From Camellia lanceoleosa (taxonomy: Eukaryota > Streptophyta > Magnoliopsida > Ericales > Theaceae), in NCBI GenBank assembly GCA_025200525.1, contig CM045761.1:97936182-98000181 (forward strand): 64,000 bases of DNA. The letters are read 5' to 3'. The notes beneath the pieces are model-generated. The model searched no databases. It saw only the letters and a list, made by a program, of their open reading frames with translations, and was not told the DNA's origin. The position numbers were made by a program, and so were the translations under genes. Positions 10,291-21,300 of this stretch are shown here, in pieces; the stretch's first letter is position 1, and each line of letters opens with the position of its first letter.

Positions 10291-12610
10291 GGGAGGCCCT
10301 CCCTCCCTTCTCCAGGTTGAAAAAAACTCCTTTGAGCTATACATACATTCTTGTCTCTATATCTTCTTGCTTGCTCTATATTTATGCTTGAAAGTGTAGT
10401 TTTTCCATACTATTGCACACAAACACACACTCAAACACCATACTCTTGTTGCTGAGGCTCTTTGAGGTTGGTTTTGGAGTCTTTGGATTCATTTTGGTTC
10501 AAAAAGAGTGCTGGAGTTGCAGCTTTGAAGGGGTTCTACAAGGGTGAGTTTCTACCCTCTTGAACCTTGCTTTTTGCTTAAGCTTTTAGCCCTATTTGCA
10601 TGGTGTTTTAGGCTTAACTTCCTACTGCAAAAAGTTCTGATTTTTAGTCCTTAGCATGTTTGTTTAAGGTCTCTTTTGTGTTGAGGGTAGTCTACCTTCC
10701 CCTTGTGCCTTGTTAGGCCTTGTTTTGTACCATCCTTTTAAGCTATTGGGACCACCTTGTTTTGGCCTTCTCACCACTGAAACTCAAAGGAATTTTAGTC
10801 GTGGAAATGGTGTTTTAAGATCCCAAATAGGAGAGGGTCATCCCCTCTCCTTGTGTCTTGAATGCTTGCTTCATTTGCCTCATGTTTGAGCATGTTTGTT
10901 AATCTTATGTTGGCTCCATCTTAGCATGTATTTGGGGTTATTATGACATGGCATACCACTGTTTTGATTTGGTTTTGTCATCTCTTGCATGCCTTATACA
11001 CTTGTAGTGTAATCCTCATAAACTAGCTTTGTGTTCTTCATGAAGTAGCATGTCTTTCTAGCTTGTTTTGAGTTCATCTCAGCATGTTCTTGGTGTTTTT
11101 TTGCCATGATATACCTCTGTTAAGGTTTGGTTTGATAACCCCATGCACGCTCCATGCACTTGTAGTGCATTCCCATTTACTAGCCTAACATGCACCTTGC
11201 TTTTAGACCATCATTCTAACATGATTTTGGCTTAACCCTAAGAAACTTTTGTCTATGTTTTGCCATGCTTGAGCTCTGATTTGTGTTGTTTGGTCATGCA
11301 TGCATTGCTTTGTATAGCCATGGTTTAATCTTGCTCACTAGCTTTGTGTATTGAGTCCATTAGCATGCATTACTTGGACTATTTTCATGATTTGGCATCA
11401 TTTGAAATGTGATTTCAGCACATGTAGTGTGATCATACACTTGCATTTGTCACCCTTTCCATGCTTTGGAGAGTTTGTGTTTTATCCCTTAACATGAGTC
11501 ATTATGTATGCCTTCATGCCTAAGCTTGCGAGCTATCGTTTTAGTATGTTTTGGGGGTTATTTTGCCATGATGTAACTCTGATTTTTGTTGGTTAAGTCA
11601 TCTCATGCTTGGTCTTAGTAGGTGTAATGTAATCCTCCCTTTTGGCCTTGCATATTTCATGCTTCATGCTTACCATGCTAGCCTATTTTGGCTTCCTTCC
11701 ATGCATGTTTTAGACTCATTTTGACATGCTCTAGGACTATTTTGGGTTGCCTTTGCCATATGCATCATATATTGCATAGTTATAGTGCAAGTGCCTATGC
11801 TAGTTTCAAACTTTGGGCACCATAGCATGCTTCATTTGTATCATGTACATGATTTGGCATCATTTCATATGTTATTTCAAAGCATGTAGCATCACCATGT
11901 TCCCACTTCATTCACTCTTTAAGGTGCCTTTGAGTGTTATGCATTGTGGTCTTGTTTGTGGCCTAGCATGTATGCCATCTTGCCTAGGTCCTTGAGCCCT
12001 CATCTTAGCATGTTTTGGTCTTTGTTTAGACCTAATTAAGCTCTTGCCATGGTTGGTTCATGCATTTGTGTCATGTGTTGCATGTCCCTTGTATAGTCCT
12101 CTTTGTTAGCCTTATGCCTTAAGGACCCTAGCATGCCATGCTTATGTTGTTTGAATGATTTGGCATCATTTCTTGCCTAATTTCAGTGCATTTAGTGTTG
12201 TTACACTTCATATTTGTCACTCTTTGAGCACTCTTGAGGGTTGTGCTCTTATGCCTAGTTGATGGGCCATTGCATTGAGCATGCTTGTCTTGATCTTCAT
12301 GCCTTAGTTTCATCATTATGGCCACTGTTTTGGGCATGACTGAGGTCTATCCACATTCGGTTTAAGTCCATTTAGCATGTTTGTTTGCATGTTGTTTGCA
12401 TCCTTATGTTACATTGCATTGAGTATACCATGTTGTTTTTAGCATTTAGCATTGTGTATACCATGTTGTTTGCATGCTTATGTTGTTTTGCATTGAGTAT
12501 GCATGCCATTAGCATTGATAGCATGCTCATGTTACATTGCATTGAGTATGCCATGTTGTTGCTTGCATTGTGTTTGGATTAGGTATTGGTCCAAACACGA
12601 GGAACGAGGG

Positions 12611-12638
12611 ACGTTTCATACTTGAAGTGATGAAACGT
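12611..12638. other. Conserved ACGTTTCA...TGAAACGT hairpin in LTR A
   Basis: Eight-base arms enclose a 12-base loop. Arms, loop and the preceding GAGGAACGAGGG are identical in LTR C (21273-21300), although the surrounding LTR has diverged. The site lies inside the transcribed part of the LTR; its function is unknown. Confidence 0.6.
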
Positions 12639-12916
12639 GCCTCAATTCTCAGTCGTCGACGCTCTTGATCATACATGATAGCGTTTAAGGCTTTATGTGT
12701 TTATTTGTGCATTCATTTACATTGATTTGTGCAATCTTGGCTTCTCAGCCATCATGCATTAAGATGCGTAATTGGTGGCCTAAGGGTCGAAAACTACACT
12801 CCCTTGAGCTCATGAAATGATAGGGAGGGTGGTTATGCACACATATGTTGCGAATACATTGCCATGCCCTTTCTTGCTCTCTATTGCAGCAAACTGGAGA
12901 AGTGCAGCATCAAGTG

Positions 12917-13015
12917 GTCGGCAGACCAAAAAAACTAGTTGGCCGACCACTTTTTCTGGTCTGCAACAAAGAAAAGTGGTCGGCAGGTGGTCTCCCTCAT
13001 CAACAACTGGTCGGC
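12917..13015. promoter_or_regulatory. 3' module cluster of LTR A
   Basis: Contains GTGGTCGGCAGACCA, TTGGCCGACCAC, GTGGTCGGCAG and ACTGGTCGGCCATG. It lies about 2.6 kb after the TATA box; LTR C has its equivalent at 21577-21660. Confidence 0.45.
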
Positions 13016-14540
13016 CATGCTCCTGAGGGTCCCCAAGGTGAGTTGGAAGATTTCTGGAGCTTGGTGCAAGGTTCTGAGAACAGTTGCAAACATAGACAAA
13101 TCGGGGCATAGCGTAGGATTTCCGAACGAGGTGACCGAGCATGCATGCATTCTTCTCCCTCTGAGGACATTGCTTTACTGCTTTACTTAGTTTCTTTTCC
13201 TTAGCTAGTTTATGCTTTGGTTCTGTACCTAAGTAGTTAATGCGTTTAGCTGCTTATTTGCATTGTAATAACTAGTTAGTTAATTAGCTTCGTTTTGTAC
13301 TTAATTAGTTAGCTTGTTAGTTAATTAGTTTTGTGATGTAATAATTAGTTTAATTAGCTTAGATTAGCTAGTTAGCTTATTTTTCGGACCCTCCATCGAG
13401 AGGGCTAACTTTTGTAATAAGCGTGTGTGTGTGTGATGCATGTCTTCCAACCCCCATTTCTTTCTCCCTTTTACTTAACCGCTTATGATGGTTAGTTTTA
13501 GGGCATATTTCAATTAGCATACCATATGCTTGCATGCGTGCATCCATTCATCTGTCTTGCATGCACCGGGCTCAGCGCATCATACTAACTGCATTGTACT
13601 TCAATACATTTACTTGAATACGTGTTCAACAGCATGTTATCAACTTGCATTTCATATGCCATCTTAGAATAGCCAAGCCTATCTTAGCTGCATTTTGCAT
13701 GTGTTGCATTAGCCATTTTAACATGAACTAGGATCATGTATGATTTCTAACTAGTTCTCTGTTTTGGCTCGGAGTGCACTGTGAGTGTTTATGCTTTAGC
13801 ATCCTTACATGTGTGTAAGTGACTGCCATGTTTAGCATGCTTGCCATGAGGCTAATTGCTTAAGTGTTTAACTGCATGAATGCCTGTGGATGAAGGTTGG
13901 ATTGCTTGAATTGGAACAATTCATCAAAATGCGAGTTTTAAGCCCACTTGAGGGTGGCAAAATCAATGACTTAGCCTACTTGCAAGTAGCAAACTTCAAA
14001 TCATTTTCACAAACGAACATACAATGTTTTGTTCCAATTTAGGCGGTCTAGTCTATATTTGTATGATGTGCGCATCACATAGTAATTCTAGGTTAATAAC
14101 CAGAATAAGAACACATGTGTTTTCAAAAACAAAATATTATGTTAGTAAAGGCCGATCTTTGATCGGGTGAGCGGGGGTGCTCATTGCATGATCTTCCCCT
14201 CTCGTACCTAAGTTCTCGAGCTGAGGCAACTTTGGTGATGATGGACACGTGGTCTTAGGCACGAGTCATGCTTTCCTAAATTTTTCCAAAATAAAACATT
14301 TAGGTTGCGACTCTGTATCTGGCAAAGCAGTCCATGTTTGGCACTTCTTTATTAAAAATCGATTTTCCAAAACGATTTGCCAAATTTGGACTCTTTGGTG
14401 ATTTATCGGTCTCACATTGCACTTTTTGAGATTAGATTCAGAACCGTTACATGAGTCCGAACTGTAGTAGCTAAGAACAAAACGATTCACGTGCTAGCGG
14501 CGCGGAGAGCGGAGTTCTCGGGGCGGTCTACAACTAGTTG

Positions 14541-17396
14541 TGTAGTTTGGACTCTCGTGATTCTGAATCTGATTCCACAAGTACAATGTGAAATAGATAA
14601 ACACAAATGAGTCCAAATCTAGCAAATCTTTTGAAAAATTGATTTTGAATCAAAATGCAAAAAATGGATTGCTTTGCCAGATTACAGAGTCGCCATCTAA
14701 ATATTTTTGAAAAATTTAAGAAACCCGAGACTCGTGCTAAAGGACACTTATTCATCATCACCAAAGTGTCTCGGCTCGGGAACTTAGGTATGAGAAGGGA
14801 AGGTCATGAATTGAGCATCCCACTCAGCTGATCAAAGATTGGCCTCTACTAATCTTGATGTGATTCTTATTTACATTATATGCTCTTGTTCCAGTTATTA
14901 GGCTAACATTACTATGTGTTGCACACAAGCATAGACTAATTAGCAAAAATTGGAACACTTTGATTTCATGTATGTTTTGAAAAGTGCTTGAATATGTATC
15001 ACTTGAACAAGTGATCACATGTACATCGATCAAATTACCCCAATTCAAGAAATTAGCCTTCACCCATAGGCATTCAAACAGACATATCAATTAAGCACTT
15101 AACCTCATGGTATTCATGCTTGACATGGCAATAATCACACGCATGCGATATGCTAAAGCAACAAGTACTCACCTCGTACTCCAAGGCAAGTCGAAAAGAA
15201 ACAAAAGAGTTAGAAAACATGCATGCCCCTAACTAATGCAATATGACTAATGCAACACATGCGATATGCAATTTAAATCGGCTCGGCTACTGACATGGCA
15301 TGTGAATCAATTTGATAGCATGCGGTTTGAGCACATTTTCAAAGAAGCAATAAATAACAATGTGAGTGAGAATGATGTGCCGAGCCTAATGCATGCAAGA
15401 CAATGGATACTTTGTACATGGAAGATGCTCAGTAAACATGATGCTCTATGCTATCCATCATAAGCGGGTAAATAAAAGGGAGAAAGACATGGAGTTGGAA
15501 AACATACACATTATTACATATTTTCCCTCGCACAAGAGAATCCAAATAAATGTCCTAGCTAATTACTACTAATTAACTAACTATTATAGACCAAATGAAA
15601 TAAATTAACTACATGAGCTAATTAGAACAAATTAGCCCTCGCACAAGAGGGTTTGAATAAATGAATCAGCTAAGCTACTTAACTAATTATTACAACGCCG
15701 AATTTAACTAACTATTCTAACTAATTAAATAATTACAATACAAATTAATTACTCTAACTAATTAATTCCAACACAATATAACTACCTACTTTAACTAATT
15801 AATTACAACACAAACAAAATAATACAAAGGACTAACCAAGTAGTTACACTAATTAATTAAGCTAAGTAATTAAGTACTCTAATTAATCAGTCTCGAGAAG
15901 TAAGGAATGCTCGTGGATGAAGGCGGTTTCCCCCTGAAAATGCCTCTGTTTTGCTGCCAAAAGGGTTCTGTTTTGCAGTCAGAAAATTGCACTATTTTGC
16001 CTCAGCCTTTGTTCTGTTCTGCAAGAAAAAGGGACATTGCCTGGCTGAAAAAGGTGGCCGGCCGGCCAGAAGTGATGGACGGCCGTACAGAAAAAGTGGC
16101 CGGCTGGCCACTAGTTTGTGGTACTGCCTTGCTACAAAAGATAACAAACCAAGCACAAACAAAGCATTTTCAGGAGATGTCTGTCCACCCTGCCTCTCCT
16201 TATCATCAAATAGCTTAAAGGAGGGGTAGACTTGATTCGTGAGCCATCTATCAATGCAAATTCATTGCGTGATGACTTATGAACCAAGGGATACAATCTT
16301 AATAAATGCACAATGAAAGACCCAGGAACCTCCTCCCTATCATGATATTGATCAAAGGAAATGGTTGACATTAACTCTTGAACCATTTTCATCACTAACA
16401 AGTATGAAACGACTCAAGACTCAATGGGTTCAATTAATGTCCAATTGAATCCAAACCATTTTGTTATCTTGCTCCATTTTATTCCATTTTTAACATCGCT
16501 GTTAAGTACATTTCCATTCCTTAAGCTTTTAGTCCAATAATGAGGATTAGTCCACTAATGGAAAGAAGTGTCAAACAAAGGGTTGTTTTGGGCATGAGAG
16601 AGATGTCATGCCATTGGTAATGAACCTCCAAAGAGATTAAACCATTAAGCATAACAATCTCTATCTCAAGCTTAAACAAACAATCGATTTGAAGCGACTC
16701 TCAAAGCAAAGAAGAAGCCAAGAAATGAGAGAAGTATAGAGATAATTAGAGATGAACACAAGTATGGAAAGCTTGAAATAAATGCTATCAACTCAAATAG
16801 GTTGGTATCTAATGCCTAAAACACCAAATCTATGAGGACCGTTACACTACAAGCATGCAATACAAAGTATAAATGAAATGAACAACTTAAAATAGTCCTA
16901 AAATAGACTAAAATAGCACTGAAATTAAGGTAAAAACATCTACAAAAGCATGCTAAAATAATGGAGCAATTAAGCTAGTAAACAAGGAAAAGAAGGGAAG
17001 GCTAAGCCCTCCATTTTTGGGACTTCAAAATGACATTTTAGCCTCTGAAAATTTTCTAAAAATCAGTGATAAAAAACTCAAAAAAAGATAATAAAAAGGT
17101 GGGAAACACAAAGGCAAAAGCCTAGAAGATAAGGTTCAAAGGGGGGTGGTCCATTTCTCTACCCTTAATGGCTTTACACCACAAATATAGGTGAAAAAAC
17201 AGCCCAAAAACTGTAAGAAAAGATAGGAAAGAAATGGTACAAAAACGCTAGGATGTATACCTCTTGAAGATGAGTAATCCTTTGAATTACAAACCACCAA
17301 TTTCACACCCTCAAGAGCTAAAATGCAAGCTCAAATGCCTCAGCAAAGAACCCTCAAGGTTTGGTTTACAGTGTTTAGGCAAAGGGAATAGAAGTT

Positions 17397-17445
<49 letters not shown>

Positions 17446-17848
17446 TCTACGACATTGCTCCACAAATTTTTTCTAACCCTAAATTATGAGAGGGAGTCAT
17501 ATATATATAGAAATATATGAGACTATCTCTGAAATATCCATACAGACACAGCTGGTGCAGTGCATGCATCTATGGAGACAGCTGGCACATCTGGCAAAAA
17601 GATCTGTGTTTTTACACAAGTGGCCAGCTGGCAGGCCACTAGTGGGTCTGCAGGTCTCTAGACGGTCAAGCTTGAAAAACTGCTATTTTAGTCCAAAAAC
17701 ACGGCACAAGGTTTGTAGGTTTCTAAGGCTCAAAATTGAGGCTTTCTGCTGAGGAAATCGAGCATTTGGACAAGCGTGTAAATTTATCATTGGGTGATTA
17801 ATCGGTGGCACCCAAGTCTTAAGAACGGTGAAAAATGGGGTGTCTACA
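14541..17848 (-). repeat. Inverted LTR of a related subfamily (LTR B, about 3.3 kb)
   Basis: Read on the minus strand it starts TGTAGACACCCC (at 17848) and ends near CCAAACTACA (14541). It is collinear with LTR D (56227-59407). Shared parts include a TTAATTAG-rich stretch (about 15540-15880), modules at about 16048-16115 with GTGGCCGGCCGGCC-like spelling, a transcript-leader block and a GA tract. The right flank (CACAT) and the left neighbour do not form a target duplication, so it may be truncated or part of a larger element. Confidence 0.75.
17400..17438. repeat. (GA)n microsatellite in LTR B
   Basis: About 19 GA units. On the minus strand this is a (TC)n run in the leader just after the LTR promoter, a common place for CT microsatellites in plant leaders. 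Confidence 0.9.
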
Positions 17849-18465
17849 CACATGCCCTCACTTGAGAGAAACAATACTGTGGCCTACGTATGTGATGAGA
17901 CACCTGATACTGGAGGTTCCATTATGGAACTTGATATGCTTAACCGATCATGATATGTTAATGCTAATGGATATACCACACATGATTTGAATACGATTAT
18001 GATCATGACTCTATTTGGTTATGACAATGCTTATCTCTCTGATTGATATGATACGAAGCTAGACATCAGAGTTGATGACCTGGAGTCTCAGTCATGTTAG
18101 CCAGTTGTTGTGCCTCCCGTGGAGGTTCCCTTTTGTGGTGCACATGTTGAGACCTTACTTTCTTTTGGAATAAAAGCAAGTTTTCTATTTATATATATAT
18201 ATATATATATATCTATTTGGCTAAGCTCCCTTCCGTTATATCTGTTATATGATGTGGATTTCTATATTGTGACGTCACACCTATCTATATAAAATTTTTA
18301 TAATTTCTGTCACATATACGTCTATATAGCTCAATGGAGTATGTATAATTTATATTTGCTTCCATAGTCCCTACATATGGTAATCTGTTCAGAGGCCTTT
18401 GGTAATCCAAGGATTCCTAGCTGGTTACGATGCTAAACCTACAGGGGCGGGTTTGGGTCATGACA
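17849..18465 (+). repeat. 3' tail of a different gypsy-type LTR
   Basis: It ends in GGGGCGGGTTTGGGTCATGACA, matching the end of the solo LTR at 43217 (minus strand) and close to that at 53622. Its 5' part is missing beside LTR B. A near-perfect (TA)n run lies at about 18188-18212. A TACGTAGG-like word near 17883 (minus strand) may be a leftover of the hairpin motif. Confidence 0.55.
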
Positions 18466-19237
18466 CGCCCTTACTCAGGTCATCTTCATCCCTAGAGAAA
18501 GAAGACCAACTATTTTGTTATAGGCCTAATGTAACGCCCCCAAATAATTAACATAGAATAATCCTGATTTAATTATTTTTAGTTAAATAATCATGAAACT
18601 TCAAGCATCATTATACTAATTAAATCTCTATAGTTGTATTTCCTAATATATGAGAGATTTACAAGAGAGATTTAGAGAAGAGATCCACATGCAATTATAC
18701 ATTTAATCTTCTCTAAGGTATGAATCTATAACATGTGAGATAGATAATATAACAAAAGAAACATACACAAAATAAGCCCCTCAAGCCACAAGTTTTAAGG
18801 CTTAAGCCCAGTTACAAGTAAATGGTATACAAACCCAAACACCTAAGTGTAGACACCCCATTTTTGATCGTCCTCAAGACTTGGACGTCATCGTTTGAAC
18901 ACTCGATGATCATCCATACTCGTGTTCGTTTTGAGTTCCAGGAGGTCTCGGCCGCGCGCCTTGCCTTAAGATCTCTCGACTTGTCTATTTTGTGCTTGGT
19001 TATGGACCAAGGACTTGTGGTTTTGCTTCTGAGGGCAGAGGGTGGCTTGTTGGCCATCCCCTCACTCATCGGCTAAGGCATTGTGTCATCGGCCATGTTT
19101 CCCTGCCATCGGCCATAAGTGTTGGCCGATCGGCACTCTTTTTGGTCGATCGACCATATTTTTGAGCTGAAGCCTTTCCATCTGCTTTTTGCAGATATTT
19201 TCTGCCAGCTGTGACAGCTGGTATGCACAATTCTCAT

Positions 19238-19259
19238 CCTCCATACACGTGTATGGAGG
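19238..19259. promoter_or_regulatory. G-box palindrome of LTR C
   Basis: The same 22 bases as at 10213-10234, with CACGTG at the centre. The TATA position that follows (about 19307) is degraded, which suggests a weakened promoter. Confidence 0.6.
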
Positions 19260-21272
19260 GATTGCATTCAAGACGCAAGCTTGTTGAACAAGCATGAAAA
19301 TTGAAATTCTATAAGAAATGAGCCTCCCCTCCCTTTCCAGAGGTTCTGAAAATCTGAGATACAAGTTATATATCTCTCTATATATATCTTACCTCTCTCT
19401 CTTGTTTAGCCTTTGTTTGTGCCCAAAAGTGTATATTCTTCACACTATTGCACACAAACACCTACTAGAACACCATCCTTTGGTTGTTCAGGTCCTTAGG
19501 AGTTGGTTTTGGAGTTGTTGGACTGGTTTTGATCAAAGAAGAGTGCTGGAGTTGTGTTCTTGAAGGTGTTCTTCAAGGGTGAGTAAACTACCTTTTAATC
19601 TCCCATTTTAGCTTAAGATTTTAGACCTACTTGCATATTGTTTTAAGCTTAACTCTAAACTAAAAAAATTTCTGATTTTGTGTGCTTGAGATCTTTGTTT
19701 CAGGTCATTTTTGTGTTGGGGGTAGTCTACCCCCTTTTAGGCCTTGTTTGGCCTTGTTTTGAGCCATCCCTTTTGGCCCTTGTTCTTGCCTTTGCATGAC
19801 CTTTCTACCACTGAAATCCAGAGGATTTTTAGTGGTGGAAAGGTGGTTTTGGAGTCTTGAATAGGAGAGGGACACCCCCCTCTCTTTGTGTCTCATTTAC
19901 TAGTATAAGTGGCTCATAATAGTAGCATGTTTGCTTAGCATGTTTTGGCCCCATTCAGCAAGTATTTGGTGTTATTTTGCCATGTTATACCTCTGTCTAA
20001 AGTTGTTTTAATAGCCTCTTACATGCATCATGCACTTATAGTGTAATCCTCTCTATTGCCTTAACATGCATCTTGCATTTGGATCATCATTCTTGCATGT
20101 TTTGATTCAACTCGAAGAAGCTTTTAGTCATGTTTTACCATGCTCTAGCTCAGATTTGTATTGTCTTGGTCATGCATGCATTGTTTTGTATAGCCATGGT
20201 TCAATCTAGCTTGTTAGCTTTGACTGTCCAAGTCATTAGCATGCATTGCTTAGACCATTTTCATGATTTGGCATCATTTCATATGTGATTTCAGTCCATG
20301 TAGTGTAGCCATACACTTGCATTTGTCACCCTTTTGGTGCTTTGAAGGTTTGGTGTTTTGTGCCTCAAGAATGAATCATTGTGCATGCCATCATACTTAG
20401 GCTTTTGGGATGCCATCTCAGTGGATTTTTGGGCTTATTTTGACATGCCATAACTCTATTTTTCATTGGTTAAGTCATGTCATGCTTGGTTGTAGTAGGT
20501 GTAGTGTAACACCCCTTGTTAGCCTTGCATGCCTCATGCCTTTTAGACTCTTGTTCTAGCTTGTGTTGGCTAGGTTCAAGCTTGCTTTTGGTCTTATCTT
20601 GACCTACCTTGGGACTATTTTGGTTACCCTTTCCCCTTTGGGGCTTGCTTTGCCTGGCCATGGTGTGAACCCCTTTGCTAGTTTCAAGCTTTGAGCTTTC
20701 TTGTATGCTATGCTTGACTTGTGTACATGATTTGGCATCATTCTTCACATGATTTCAGAGCTTATTGCATTACCACATTCTCATGTTTGTCACTCTTTGC
20801 TCATGTTTGAGAGTTGTGCTCCTTATGCCTAGGTGATGGGCCATTGCATGTGCATGCATTTTTCTTACTTTTCATGCCATTGTTTCATCATTTTGGCCAC
20901 TGATTTTGGGCATGACTGAGGTCTGTCCATCTTTAGTATAAGTCCATTTACCATGTTGTTCAAAGTTGCTACTTTACATCATGTTTGCATGCTTGAGTTG
21001 CATGACATTTGCATGCTTGTCGCATGGCCTATCATTGCATATTTTTGCATGTTGTTGCATGCTTAGTATATTGCATGTTTGCATGCTTGATACATTACAC
21101 GTTTGCATGTTTAGGTTGCATTGCATTTGGCATGCTTGTTACCTTAGCCTTGCATGTATGCTTGAGTCATATTGCATTTAGCATGCTTATGTTGCATTGC
21201 ATAACATCTCCATATTGCATGCATTGCATTGTGTTTGGTTTGGGGTGTCAAACCAAACACGAGGAACGAGGG

Positions 21273-21300
21273 ACGTTTCATACTTGAAGTGATGAAACGT
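21273..21300. other. ACGTTTCA...TGAAACGT hairpin in LTR C
   Basis: Identical arms and loop to 12611-12638 in LTR A. Confidence 0.6.

Larger units (their letters stand above)
1..14532 (+). mobile_element. 3' part of a giant Tat/Ogre-like Ty3-gypsy retrotransposon (element A) with antisense genes
   Basis: The order on the + strand is integrase end, conserved hairpin, two antisense genes, polypurine tract, then an LTR ending in CTACA. The 5' LTR, gag, protease and reverse transcriptase lie left of the window. A polypurine tract directly before a TGTAGACACC-like LTR start fixes 9377-14532 as the 3' LTR. Large elements with extra open frames between integrase and 3' LTR, often antisense, are known from the plant Tat lineage, so the lineage call rests on layout plus the integrase type. 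No reading frame is intact, so this copy is dead. It abuts an inverted related LTR eight bases after its end. Confidence 0.8.
9377..14532 (+). repeat. 3' LTR of element A (about 5.2 kb)
   Basis: It starts TATAGACACCCC (normal form TGTAGACACCCC, as in LTR C) and ends GTCTACA. It is collinear with LTR C (18848-23079) along its length: G-box palindrome, TATA region, the ACGTTTCA hairpin, the TTAG-rich stretch near 13240-13380 and a 3' block containing GGCCGATCTTTGATCGGG. Modules lie at 9945-10145 and 12917-13015. The LTR has no coding sequence. A TTGCATGCTT-type degenerate repeat fills about 12370-12580. Confidence 0.85.

Noticed and set aside
18466..18529. Short stretch before the CCTAA insertion, continuing at 26932, considered as a coding remnant
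   Set aside because: Joining the flanks gives no frame that I recognise; left unassigned.
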